Positions 1 to 7,334 of a DNA stretch of 64,000 bases are shown piece after piece. Each line of letters begins with the position of its first letter. The first letter of the stretch is position 1. Under the pieces are notes generated by a model, which was not told where the DNA came from, searched no databases, and worked only from the letters and a program-made list of their open reading frames with translations. The stretch covers positions 62,001 through 126,000 of the forward strand of contig CAZWQM010000002.1 in assembly GCA_964636225.1 (NCBI GenBank), in the 5' to 3' direction. Both the position numbers and the translations under genes were made by a program. Origin of the DNA: UBA1858 sp964636225 (lineage in GTDB: Bacteria; Pseudomonadota; Gammaproteobacteria; UBA4575).

Positions 1-57
1 GCTGGCATGCTTTTACTATGGTTGGCTAATAAAAGAGTGTTTGAGAAAACTTCATGA
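1..57 (+). CDS. lgt: 3' end of probable prolipoprotein diacylglyceryl transferase
   Basis: Only the last 18 codons are in the window, ending in a TGA at 55-57. The tail is hydrophobic (GMLLLWLANKRVF) and then basic, which would fit the last membrane helix of Lgt, the inner-membrane enzyme that lipidates prelipoproteins. The stop overlaps the thyA start as ATGA, and lgt-thyA is the usual pair in gammaproteobacteria. The assignment rests mainly on gene order. The fragment is too short to prove it. Confidence 0.45.
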   Translation, partial: AGMLLLWLANKRVFEKTS

Positions 58-848
58 AGCAGTATTTAACTTTACTGGAACATGTATTGACGCAGGGCGT
101 CGAACAACGGGATCGTACTGGTACTGGTACGCTTTCCGTATTCGGTTACCAGATGCGCTTTGATCTGGCGGAAGGATTTCCTTTGCTGACGACTAAAAAG
201 CTGCATACCAAATCTATTATCCATGAGCTGCTTTGGTTTTTACGTGGTGAAACCAATGTTAAGTCATTGCAGGAGGTGGGTGTTAGTATCTGGAATGAGT
301 GGGCAGACGAACAGGGTGAACTCGGACCTGTGTATGGGTCGCAATGGAGGGCCTGGCCGACTGCAGATGGAAAATCGGTTGATCAAATTAGTCATTTGAT
401 CGAACAGATCAAAACGAATCCTTACTCACGGCGGCATATCATTAGTGCGTGGAATGTAGGAGAAATTGATAACATGGCGTTGCCTCCCTGTCATACCATG
501 TTTCAGTTTTACGTGGCGCAAGGGAAACTCTCCTGTCAATTATATCAACGTAGCGCTGATGTGTTCCTCGGTGTTCCGTTTAATATTGCTTCTTATGCAT
601 TGTTATTGATTATGGTGGCTAATGTGACACAGCTCGAGCCGGGCGAGTTTGTGCATACCTTTGGTGATGTGCATTTATATAAAAATCATATCGAACAAGC
701 CAGACTGCAATTAAAAAGAACACCATATACACTGCCAAAGTTGGAAATTTTAAATAAAGTTGATTCAATTTTTGATTTCAAGTTCGAAGACTTTACGATA
801 AAAAACTATCAGTCACATCCACATATCTCGGCACCTGTGGCCGTATGA
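54..848 (+). CDS. thyA: Thymidylate synthase
   Basis: Cytoplasmic enzyme that methylates dUMP to dTMP using 5,10-methylene-H4F, leaving dihydrofolate. The 264-residue length equals that of E. coli ThyA. The nucleophile Cys146 lies in LPPCHTMFQFY, and the dUMP-binding stretch QLYQRSADVFLGVPFNIASYA follows it. The start overlaps the upstream stop by ATGA and the stop overlaps the folA start by ATGA, so translation is probably coupled. Pairing with dihydrofolate reductase makes functional sense because ThyA oxidises the folate that FolA must reduce again. It also draws on the same methylene-H4F pool as the serine-cycle genes in this window. Confidence 0.98.
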   Translation: MKQYLTLLEHVLTQGVEQRDRTGTGTLSVFGYQMRFDLAEGFPLLTTKKLHTKSIIHELLWFLRGETNVKSLQEVGVSIWNEWADEQGELGPVYGSQWRAWPTADGKSVDQISHLIEQIKTNPYSRRHIISAWNVGEIDNMALPPCHTMFQFYVAQGKLSCQLYQRSADVFLGVPFNIASYALLLIMVANVTQLEPGEFVHTFGDVHLYKNHIEQARLQLKRTPYTLPKLEILNKVDSIFDFKFEDFTIKNYQSHPHISAPVAV

Positions 849-1339
849 CAAAGATTGCCCTTATTGTAGCCGTCGCGGATAATAATGTGATTGGCGCGGG
901 AAATAGCATTCCCTGGTATTGTCCTGCAGACCTGCAGTATTTCAAGAAAACCACTCTGGGTTCGCCGGTGTTAATGGGTCGTATGACCTATGAATCACTT
1001 AAAATTAAGCCTTTGCCTAGTCGTCAGAACATTGTCGTTTCGCGCGATAAAACGCTGATATGTGATGGCTGTGATGTTGTATCCAGTCTTGAAGAGGGCC
1101 TGGAATTATCCCGTGATGAAGAAACCCTGTTTGTCATCGGCGGAGCCAATATCTATCAACAGTCTATACAACTGGCGGATGAACTTTATATCACTTATGT
1201 CGATGTCAAGGTAGAAGGTGACCGGTTTTTCCCCGTATTGGATTTATCCGAGTGGGAATTGGTGCGCGAGCAACATTACCTGGCGGATGATAATAATCCT
1301 CACCATATGAAATTTAAATTTTTTACTCGTCGAAAGTGA
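845..1339 (+). CDS. folA: Dihydrofolate reductase
   Basis: NADPH-dependent reduction of dihydrofolate to tetrahydrofolate in the cytoplasm. The 164-residue protein has the N-terminal strand IALIVAVADNNVIG, the substrate-binding acidic residue Asp29 in IPWYCPADLQYF, the cofactor motif LMGRMTYES and the late FVIGGANIYQQ glycine turn. Its ATG overlaps the thyA stop. Its 3' end overlaps the 3' end of the convergent apaH by 17 bp. In E. coli folA also sits next to apaH, so the neighbourhood is conserved. Confidence 0.97.
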   Translation: MTKIALIVAVADNNVIGAGNSIPWYCPADLQYFKKTTLGSPVLMGRMTYESLKIKPLPSRQNIVVSRDKTLICDGCDVVSSLEEGLELSRDEETLFVIGGANIYQQSIQLADELYITYVDVKVEGDRFFPVLDLSEWELVREQHYLADDNNPHHMKFKFFTRRK

Positions 1340-2159
1340 TTTTCATTTTTGCAGCACAGTCAATTTGATACAAGGTGACGGATTGCTGGTCCAGACGTGC
1401 TGCAGTTAGTTGCCCGCCCCACAAACAGCCGGTATCCAGTCCCAGTAGATTATTCGTCTGTTTTAAGCCTACAGCCGACCAGTGACCAAACACGATATTT
1501 AAGTTCTCTGATTTTCTGGGTACGTCAAACCAGGCACGCAAAGGCTGCTCCTGCCCATTGAGTGGACCTTTGTATTTGAAGTCCATTTTCCCTTGATGAT
1601 CGCATAAACGCAGTCGAGTAAAGGCATTTAATATTACTCGTCTGCGATCCTGCCCTTGCAAGGCAGGGCTCCATTGATTGGGTGTATCACCATAAGCATG
1701 TTTGAGGAAGTCTACATAGTCAGGGCTTTGTAATTGCGCCTCAACTTCACTGGCACATTGCTGAGCAGTGTTTAAATCCCATTGTGGCAGCAATCCGGCA
1801 TGAACCATTAACCAATTTAGCTGGGCGTCAAAATGCAATAAGGGCTGGAAGCGTAACCAGTTGATAATTTCGTCGACCTGTTCGTGCTGAAGAATCTGAT
1901 TTAAAGAACTTTTGGGTTTGCAGTGTTCAATGCCTGCGTGGCAAGCAAGCAAATGGATATCATGATTACCCAATACACATCTGACTGAAGTGCCTAACGA
2001 ACGAACGAACTGAATTGTTTGCAGGGACTGTGGACCACGGTTGACCAGATCTCCCACAAACCAGAGTTGGTCATTGTCAGGATCAAAGTGAATGGCTTGC
2101 AAGAGTTGCTGTAGTTCATCTAAGCAACCTTGCAAGTCGCCAATTGCATAGACGGCCAT
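1323..2159 (-). CDS. apaH: Diadenosine tetraphosphatase (symmetrical)
   Basis: Hydrolyses Ap4A symmetrically to two ADP; known partly as an RNA de-capping enzyme for Np4 caps. The 278-residue protein carries the metallophosphoesterase signatures GDLQGC (residues 7-12), GDLVNRGP (36-43) and GNHD (64-67), with later metal-binding histidines in MVHAG and FGHWS. It is the last gene of the minus-strand lptD-surA-pdxA-rsmA-apaG-apaH series, with only about 33 nt between it and apaG. Its end overlaps folA tail to tail. Confidence 0.97.
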   Translation of the reverse strand: MAVYAIGDLQGCLDELQQLLQAIHFDPDNDQLWFVGDLVNRGPQSLQTIQFVRSLGTSVRCVLGNHDIHLLACHAGIEHCKPKSSLNQILQHEQVDEIINWLRFQPLLHFDAQLNWLMVHAGLLPQWDLNTAQQCASEVEAQLQSPDYVDFLKHAYGDTPNQWSPALQGQDRRRVILNAFTRLRLCDHQGKMDFKYKGPLNGQEQPLRAWFDVPRKSENLNIVFGHWSAVGLKQTNNLLGLDTGCLWGGQLTAARLDQQSVTLYQIDCAAKMKITFDE

Positions 2160-2192
2160 AGGCGAGTAAATCTCAGTGTTTGTGTCTGCTAA

Positions 2193-2576
2193 CTAATGTA
2201 GCACGCGAGGGGCGGATAATGTAAAAAGTTCTATTTGAGCGTCAAATTCCGTACCATCATCGGCCTGCATCAGATAACTGCCATGCATAGTGCCAACAGG
2301 AGTCTCAAGCATTGTTCCGCTAGTGTATTGAAAGCCTTCACCTGGTTTTAGATTAGGTTGTTCTCCGACCACGCCATCGCCACGTACTTCCCGAGTCTTT
2401 CCATTTGAATCGGTAATAATCCAGTGTCGTGTCAAAAGCTTCGCAGGAATACCACCATTATTCTGAATAGTGACCGTGTAGGCGAAGACATAACGATCGT
2501 CCGAAGTGTCCGATTGAGATTCAAGATAGGTCGTGTCAACACTGACTTTAATGTTATAGGGCGCTAAATCATCCAT
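2193..2576 (-). CDS. apaG: ApaG domain protein (Co2+/Mg2+ efflux-associated)
   Basis: The 127-residue single-domain protein has the ApaG/DUF525 fold. Signatures are YVFAYTVTIQN near the N-terminus, LLTRHWIITDSNGK in the middle, the glycine-rich VRGDGVVGEQPNLKPGEGFQYTSG stretch and the GTMHGSYLM motif near the end. The molecular role of ApaG is not settled; mutants in enterobacteria show cobalt resistance. It lies between rsmA and apaH, as in E. coli. A Cys-free sequence and normal length suggest a standard family member. Confidence 0.95.
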   Translation of the reverse strand: MDDLAPYNIKVSVDTTYLESQSDTSDDRYVFAYTVTIQNNGGIPAKLLTRHWIITDSNGKTREVRGDGVVGEQPNLKPGEGFQYTSGTMLETPVGTMHGSYLMQADDGTEFDAQIELFTLSAPRVLH

Positions 2577-2633
2577 GCGTGCATTATGCCGTAGTCTGAT
2601 AAAAATATCTTTGATGTTTGTTGCAGAAATCTT

Positions 2634-3413
2634 TTATGCTTTGTTTGAGGGTGGACAGGCTTTTGCGAGAGTTATTAGATCATTGATACACAGGTCCTGG
2701 GGTCGTATGCCAGGATCCAGGCCAATTGCTTTAATCTGATCCGCACTGAGAATTTTCTTGAGATTATTCGACAGTGTTTTGCGTGGTTGAGAAAAGCATG
2801 CTTGTACAATGTTTTTATAGTCTGATTCCAGTTCTGTTGGTACCAGTGGCTGAGGATGGGGTTGCAGGCGAATAAAAGCGGACATCACCTTGGGCGCAGG
2901 AGAGAAACTTTCAGCGGGAACATTCAGTAGTGGTTGTACTATACATTTAGACTGAACCATGGCCGACAGTCTGCCAAAATTCCTGTTGCCTCTATGTGCG
3001 CTGATTCTGTCTACCACCTCTTTCTGCAGCATAAAGTGCATGTCAGTAATTGAAGGCAGTTGATCGAGCAAATGAAATATCAAAGGCGTGGAAATATTAT
3101 ATGGCAGATTTCCAACAATGCGGCGAGGTTGATCAGGACTTGTAAAGTCAAACTTCAACGCATCCTGCGCATGTACCACTACTGTTTTATTTGCCGTATT
3201 TAATTGATGAAGCTGTTCAATTAAATCGCGGTCCAGTTCAACGACTTCCAGATGATCAACTTTGCTTAACAGAGGTTTTGTCAGGGCGCCCAAACCCGGA
3301 CCTATTTCCAGAATTTTGTCAGTGCTTTTGGGTGCAATTGCTAAAACCAGAGATCGAATAATGGTAGGGTTAACCAGAAAATTTTGACCGAACCGTTTGC
3401 GAGCACGGTGCAT
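2634..3413 (-). CDS. rsmA: 16S rRNA dimethyladenosine transferase A
   Basis: Uses SAM to dimethylate two adjacent adenosines in helix 45 of 16S rRNA during late 30S assembly. The 259-residue protein starts with the typical basic RARKRFGQNFL. It has the SAM loop EIGPGLGALT (residues 36-45) and the catalytic NLPYNIST (102-109). The C-terminal part carries QPRKTLSNNLK, the small helical domain of the KsgA family. It follows the unknown exported gene by 90 nt and precedes apaG by 57 nt. In other gammaproteobacteria rsmA directly follows pdxA, so three extra genes intervene here. Confidence 0.97.
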   Translation of the reverse strand: MHRARKRFGQNFLVNPTIIRSLVLAIAPKSTDKILEIGPGLGALTKPLLSKVDHLEVVELDRDLIEQLHQLNTANKTVVVHAQDALKFDFTSPDQPRRIVGNLPYNISTPLIFHLLDQLPSITDMHFMLQKEVVDRISAHRGNRNFGRLSAMVQSKCIVQPLLNVPAESFSPAPKVMSAFIRLQPHPQPLVPTELESDYKNIVQACFSQPRKTLSNNLKKILSADQIKAIGLDPGIRPQDLCINDLITLAKACPPSNKA

Positions 3414-3503
3414 TTAATTTTGCCAACTGTTAATCATAAAGCGCATCAAAATGCTTCGCTGGGCTGGCTGAATTGCTCTAAGTTTGGGTTTATTTTCAAA
3501 TGG

Positions 3504-4025
3504 CTATTCGTCTAAGGCCTTTTGTGTGACATTCAGCGGTTCCATCTGTAGGGTTTTGTCCACTGGAATGGCATAAGTGCCCATTAAATTATATTCATCA
3601 CTGTTTTCTATTTTAGTTAACGCCAGTGTGATGACTAGTTGGGGATGATAGAGTAATAACATCTCGTGTGGCAGTAGTGATTTGGAAGTAGTCGAATCTG
3701 TTATCAATGCCAGATCGACATTCAAGCCACTGGAAATCTGAACAGACAGTTCACGCAGAACACTTAGTGGTGTGGCACTTTCAGCCAGACTTACTCTGCC
3801 CAGATAAGAAATACCCACTGCTTCAGTATCCTTGAGATTTTCTATTGCACGCAGCGTTGGTTCTAGTGGCCTGATGTTAAACGTGGCAATATCACCATCC
3901 AGAATAGTGAAATCATCGCTGGAAACCAGTTCAATGGATTTGCTTGTTTCTCCAGTTTCTTCTTCAGCCAGGATTGCGCTTGAATATGTAACCAGGGTAA
4001 AGCAAATAAAAAAAACAAACTTCAT
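3504..4025 (-). CDS. Unknown exported protein
   Basis: No family recognised. The proposed start at 4025 gives 173 residues beginning MKFVFFICFTLVTYSSAILA, a clear Sec signal peptide, with the mature protein starting near AEEETGE. An in-frame ATG upstream at 4067 (187 residues) would bury the signal behind charged residues and overlap the PNPOx-like gene; the later start lies 4 nt after that gene's stop and is preferred. The mature part is acidic and soluble-looking, with no cysteines. It lies in the same orientation as the DUF3365 and PNPOx-like genes between pdxA and rsmA, so it is probably co-transcribed with them. Confidence 0.7.
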   Translation of the reverse strand: MKFVFFICFTLVTYSSAILAEEETGETSKSIELVSSDDFTILDGDIATFNIRPLEPTLRAIENLKDTEAVGISYLGRVSLAESATPLSVLRELSVQISSGLNVDLALITDSTTSKSLLPHEMLLLYHPQLVITLALTKIENSDEYNLMGTYAIPVDKTLQMEPLNVTQKALDE

Positions 4026-4029
4026 AAGA

Positions 4030-4407
4030 TCAGACAACTTTTTCTGCTCCATAATAAATTGATTCAATATTTAAAATTACCGCGCCTACCCCGGCAAACT
4101 TGGGATCCAGCCACGCTTTCATATCGTCGTAGATCGGGCCTTCTGTATAATATTCAAGAGAGCCTTTTATCTGGTAGGCTTCCCTTTCGGGTGCGATCAT
4201 TAATAACGATCCGCGGCTCCCTGACTGAATATTTTCCAGCGTCTTGCAGAAAAAGTTATTGGCTATAAGAACACGCTGATCATCGAGTTTTTTCACATAC
4301 AATACCCACACTGAATTGGGTTCGCCGCTTCTGCTGACGGTAGTGAATATCATGCGCGGTTCTCGTTGTTCCCATGCGTCCAGAAAAGCTTGTGGTAATG
4401 TACTCAT
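4030..4407 (-). CDS. PNPOx-like flavin-binding split-barrel protein
   Basis: The 125-residue protein looks like the minimal pyridoxamine 5'-phosphate oxidase-like split barrel that usually binds FMN or F420. Typical elements are the early RMIFTTVSRSGEPNSVWV strand pair, the VLIANNFFCKTLENI turn and the SRGSLLMI core strand, followed by the YQIKGSLEYY strand. It is too short to be PdxH itself, so a role in vitamin B6 oxidation cannot be claimed even though pdxA is two genes upstream. AAGGG stands six bases before the ATG. Its neighbours are a haem-motif lipoprotein and an unknown exported protein, which hints at a small redox module. Confidence 0.75.
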   Translation of the reverse strand: MSTLPQAFLDAWEQREPRMIFTTVSRSGEPNSVWVLYVKKLDDQRVLIANNFFCKTLENIQSGSRGSLLMIAPEREAYQIKGSLEYYTEGPIYDDMKAWLDPKFAGVGAVILNIESIYYGAEKVV

Positions 4408-4416
4408 AAGGCACCC

Positions 4417-5022
4417 TTAGTGGCTGATGGTTTGTGAAACAGAAAAAGCGCCTCGAATGTCACCTGCAGAGAATCCTGTGGCCTGATCATTGGGATAATC
4501 TTGCGCTAGTTTTTCGATAAGTTCATTGCTCATGTTTTGTTTATCCCCATGACAGGTCAGGCATAATGCCTGAGCGGGAATAGCGCGCATCATTCTGTAA
4601 GTGGTTTTATCATCTTGTTTAAGCTCTTCGCTGTAAACCAGTTCCTGTATTGGAGTGCCCGCAGAAAGTTTTTCTTCAAAAGTATTGAGTACTTTTAACT
4701 CCCAAGTGTCGGCGGCATTGTCAGGATTGCGCACGCGTAAACTGGTACGTCTGATTTTAATCTCATCGTCCGAGTTTAACTGTTGAGTGATTTCAGGTGC
4801 CTTAAGTTTGCAGTTTGCAACAGCGACAACTGGACCGCCATTTTGCATGGAAGTGCTTAGTTCTTTTTTTAGATTAGTTGCAAGTGCTTTTATCTTTTGG
4901 GAAGCCGCGTTTTCGAAATCCATGAGTTCTGGAGATTTAGTATCTGCACAGGAAATGCATGAGGTTATTATCAGGCCAGTCAACCAGAGTCTGGCGAAAT
5001 TATGTAAGTTTATAGCGAGCAT
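4417..5022 (-). CDS. DUF3365/Tll0287-like c-type haem lipoprotein
   Basis: The 201-residue protein begins with a basic-hydrophobic segment ending in ITSC, a plausible lipobox placing the protein at a membrane face in the periplasm. The mature part carries one CxxCH haem-attachment motif (CLTCHGD) in its C-terminal third, and the pattern of an N-terminal helix followed by RRTSLRVRNPDNAAD and YRMMRAIPAQALCLTCHG resembles DUF3365 sensor-like haem domains. AAAGGAA precedes the start by eight bases. It begins about 12 nt after pdxA ends and precedes the PNPOx-like gene by 9 nt. Covalent haem binding is inferred from the motif only. Confidence 0.75.
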   Translation of the reverse strand: MLAINLHNFARLWLTGLIITSCISCADTKSPELMDFENAASQKIKALATNLKKELSTSMQNGGPVVAVANCKLKAPEITQQLNSDDEIKIRRTSLRVRNPDNAADTWELKVLNTFEEKLSAGTPIQELVYSEELKQDDKTTYRMMRAIPAQALCLTCHGDKQNMSNELIEKLAQDYPNDQATGFSAGDIRGAFSVSQTISH

Positions 5023-5034
5023 TTTATTATTCCT

Positions 5035-5994
5035 TTATCGAATACTGGCAACCTGTGTACGTGCCAGTTCTACCGCGGCAAGCAAACTGCCGGCATCACT
5101 TTTTCCTGTTCCGGCAAGATCAAGCGCAGTTCCGTGATCCACTGAGGTGCGCACAATTGGTAGACCCAGGGTCGTATTTACCGCATTACCGAAACCAATG
5201 TATTTTAAGGTTGGCAGGCCCTGGTCATGATACATGGCTAAAACAGCATCCACCGATTGTAGCTGTTTTGGAGTAAAGATAGTATCTGCCGGATACGGGC
5301 CGCTGACATTTACACCGCTACCTTTTAGCTGGCGGAGTGTGGGTTGGATAATTGCAATTTCCTCAGTCCCCAGGTGACCTTGTTCGCCGGCATGTGGATT
5401 AAGACCACATACACCAATGCGTGGATGTTTAATTCCAAATTTGCTTTTTAAGTCCTGGTCAAGAATTGTAATGATGCGGGTCAGAAGTTCTTCAGTAATT
5501 GCTGCTGGAACTTCGCTGAGTGGTAGATGAGTCGTAGCCAATGCGACGCGTACTTGCCCTGCGACCAGTAACATCACTACTTCGGATTGTGTCTGCTGTG
5601 CGAGATATTCTGTATGTCCGGTGAAAGGAATACCAGCATCATTGATAATGCCTTTATGTAAAGGGGCAGTCACCATGGCTGAATACTCATTTGCCGAGAT
5701 GCCCCTGAGGGCTTCATCCAGGCAGTTCAATACGTACTTTGAGTTGTTTGCATTAAGCTGTCCGTGGGATACCTTTTCTGCCACAGGAATATGTTTAACC
5801 CAAAGCTGTCTGGGTGATTTTGCCGGGTGGTCACAAAGTTCTACGTCAATATTTAGTAGAGTTGCACGATTTGAAAGCTCCTGTGCATCACCAATAACAA
5901 TGCAATCGGAGAGCTGAGCAACCGATTGAAGGATGATGTCAAAACCAATGCCGGCAGGTTCACCGGCTGTAATTGCAAGCGCTTTGTTTCCCAT
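5035..5994 (-). CDS. pdxA: 4-hydroxythreonine-4-phosphate dehydrogenase
   Basis: NAD-dependent oxidation of 4-phosphohydroxy-L-threonine in the DXP-dependent pyridoxal 5'-phosphate pathway. The 319-residue protein shows the N-terminal ITAGEPAGIG, metal-binding histidines in FTGHTEYLA and in AMYHDQGLP, the NPHAGE turn and the family C-terminal LPIVRTSVDHGTALDLAG. It follows surA by 23 nt, as in the canonical surA-pdxA-rsmA operon. Length and motifs are complete, so it should be active. Confidence 0.97.
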   Translation of the reverse strand: MGNKALAITAGEPAGIGFDIILQSVAQLSDCIVIGDAQELSNRATLLNIDVELCDHPAKSPRQLWVKHIPVAEKVSHGQLNANNSKYVLNCLDEALRGISANEYSAMVTAPLHKGIINDAGIPFTGHTEYLAQQTQSEVVMLLVAGQVRVALATTHLPLSEVPAAITEELLTRIITILDQDLKSKFGIKHPRIGVCGLNPHAGEQGHLGTEEIAIIQPTLRQLKGSGVNVSGPYPADTIFTPKQLQSVDAVLAMYHDQGLPTLKYIGFGNAVNTTLGLPIVRTSVDHGTALDLAGTGKSDAGSLLAAVELARTQVASIR

Positions 5995-6017
5995 TCGATG
6001 CGTATAACCTGAGTCGA

Positions 6018-7334
6018 TCAGGATTCCGGGTTAAGTCGATTTTCAATGTAACTTTCATCACGCAGTTGACGTAACCATAATTCTGTTTCTTCACTTAATT
6101 TGCGCTGGCTAATAAAATCGCGTGCCTGATTACGGCGGGCTTCTTCTGAATTGTCATGTTTGCGTCTGTCAGTAACTTGCAAAATGTGCCAGCCAAAGCG
6201 ACTTTTAAAGGGCTCGCTGATTTCATTTAAAGGAATGGTTTCAACCACTTCTCTAAAAGTCGGGTCAAACACGCTGGGCGCAGTCCAGCCCAGTTCACCA
6301 CCTTTGGTGGCACTGCCCGGATCTTCCGAATGCGCGTGAGCCAGCTCGGCAAAGTCTTCACCGTTGAGTATGCGAGAGCGTAACGATTGTAAATCCCGTT
6401 TAACCTGATCATCAGATTTGACCGCGTTAGCGCGTATCAGAATATGACGTGAAAGCACCTGTTCCACCATGACACGGTCATTACCGCGCATATCCAGAAT
6501 TCTGAAAATATGAAATCCACTACTGCTGCGTAAAGGCTCACTGATGTCACCAGGTTTCATATTGGCAAGGTGTCGCGAAAAAACGCCTGGCAGCTGACTT
6601 TGATTGCGCCAGCCCAAGTCGCCGCCTTCCAGCGCGTCCTGTGCCTGAGAGTTGGCAATGGCCAGTTGAGTGAAGCTTTCTCCTTCCAGTGCACGTTTAT
6701 GAAGGTTATCAATTTTGCTTTTAGCGGTTTCGATATCCTTGGGCGTGGGATCCTGAGGAAGCTGAATCAGGATGTGGGCGATTCGGTATTCGGTATTGGC
6801 ATCCAGTTCATCCTGCTGACTTTCCAGCAGCGTATCAATTTCACTGGGTGAAACCTGAATGTCGGATTCTACGGCGCGTCTGATGACCTGGCCGATAGTC
6901 ATTTCTGTCCGTACCTGATTACGGAACGCCACATAGTCTATGCCCTGTCTGAGTAAGGCTTCACGAAATTCTTCCAGGCTCAACTGATTGCGTTCTGCCA
7001 GATTGCGCATCGCCTGATCCAAAGAGACATCATCAATCGTGATACCACGACGCTGTCCCCATTCCACTTGCAGTCGCTCAATGATCATTCGCTGCAGTAC
7101 CTGTTCGGCTAGTGAGGCTTCGTCAGGTAGATTGGCCTGGCCTCCGGCTTGTGCCTTGATCACGTTGATACGTTCTCTGAGTTCGCTGGCGGTGATCACG
7201 TCGCTTTCAACCACCGCGACGATATGATCCAGAAGGACACTGGCCTGTGTTGAATGCAAAGTGCTCCAGAGCAATAAACAAATAGCAGAAATTTGTTTTA
7301 AGACATTAATATTTGAGTGTGTTGCGATCTTCAT
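6018..7334 (-). CDS. surA: Periplasmic chaperone / peptidyl-prolyl isomerase SurA
   Basis: Escorts unfolded outer-membrane proteins, including LptD, across the periplasm. The 438-residue protein has an N-terminal signal segment (about residues 1-31, cleaving after TQA), the SurA N-domain beginning at LLDHIVAVVESDVITASEL, and two parvulin modules. The first spans roughly 178-280 (YRIAHILIQLP ... GFHIFRI) and the second 290-390 (LSRHILIRA ... GWHILQV), followed by the short C-terminal helix. Its start lies inside the 3' end of lptD (29-nt overlap), so the two are coupled. This is the standard lptD-surA arrangement. Confidence 0.97.
   Translation of the reverse strand: MKIATHSNINVLKQISAICLLLWSTLHSTQASVLLDHIVAVVESDVITASELRERINVIKAQAGGQANLPDEASLAEQVLQRMIIERLQVEWGQRRGITIDDVSLDQAMRNLAERNQLSLEEFREALLRQGIDYVAFRNQVRTEMTIGQVIRRAVESDIQVSPSEIDTLLESQQDELDANTEYRIAHILIQLPQDPTPKDIETAKSKIDNLHKRALEGESFTQLAIANSQAQDALEGGDLGWRNQSQLPGVFSRHLANMKPGDISEPLRSSSGFHIFRILDMRGNDRVMVEQVLSRHILIRANAVKSDDQVKRDLQSLRSRILNGEDFAELAHAHSEDPGSATKGGELGWTAPSVFDPTFREVVETIPLNEISEPFKSRFGWHILQVTDRRKHDNSEEARRNQARDFISQRKLSEETELWLRQLRDESYIENRLNPES

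Noticed and set aside
4030..4407. Calling the split-barrel protein PdxH because pdxA is near
   Set aside because: At 125 residues it is much shorter than PdxH and lacks its PLP-contact C-terminus.
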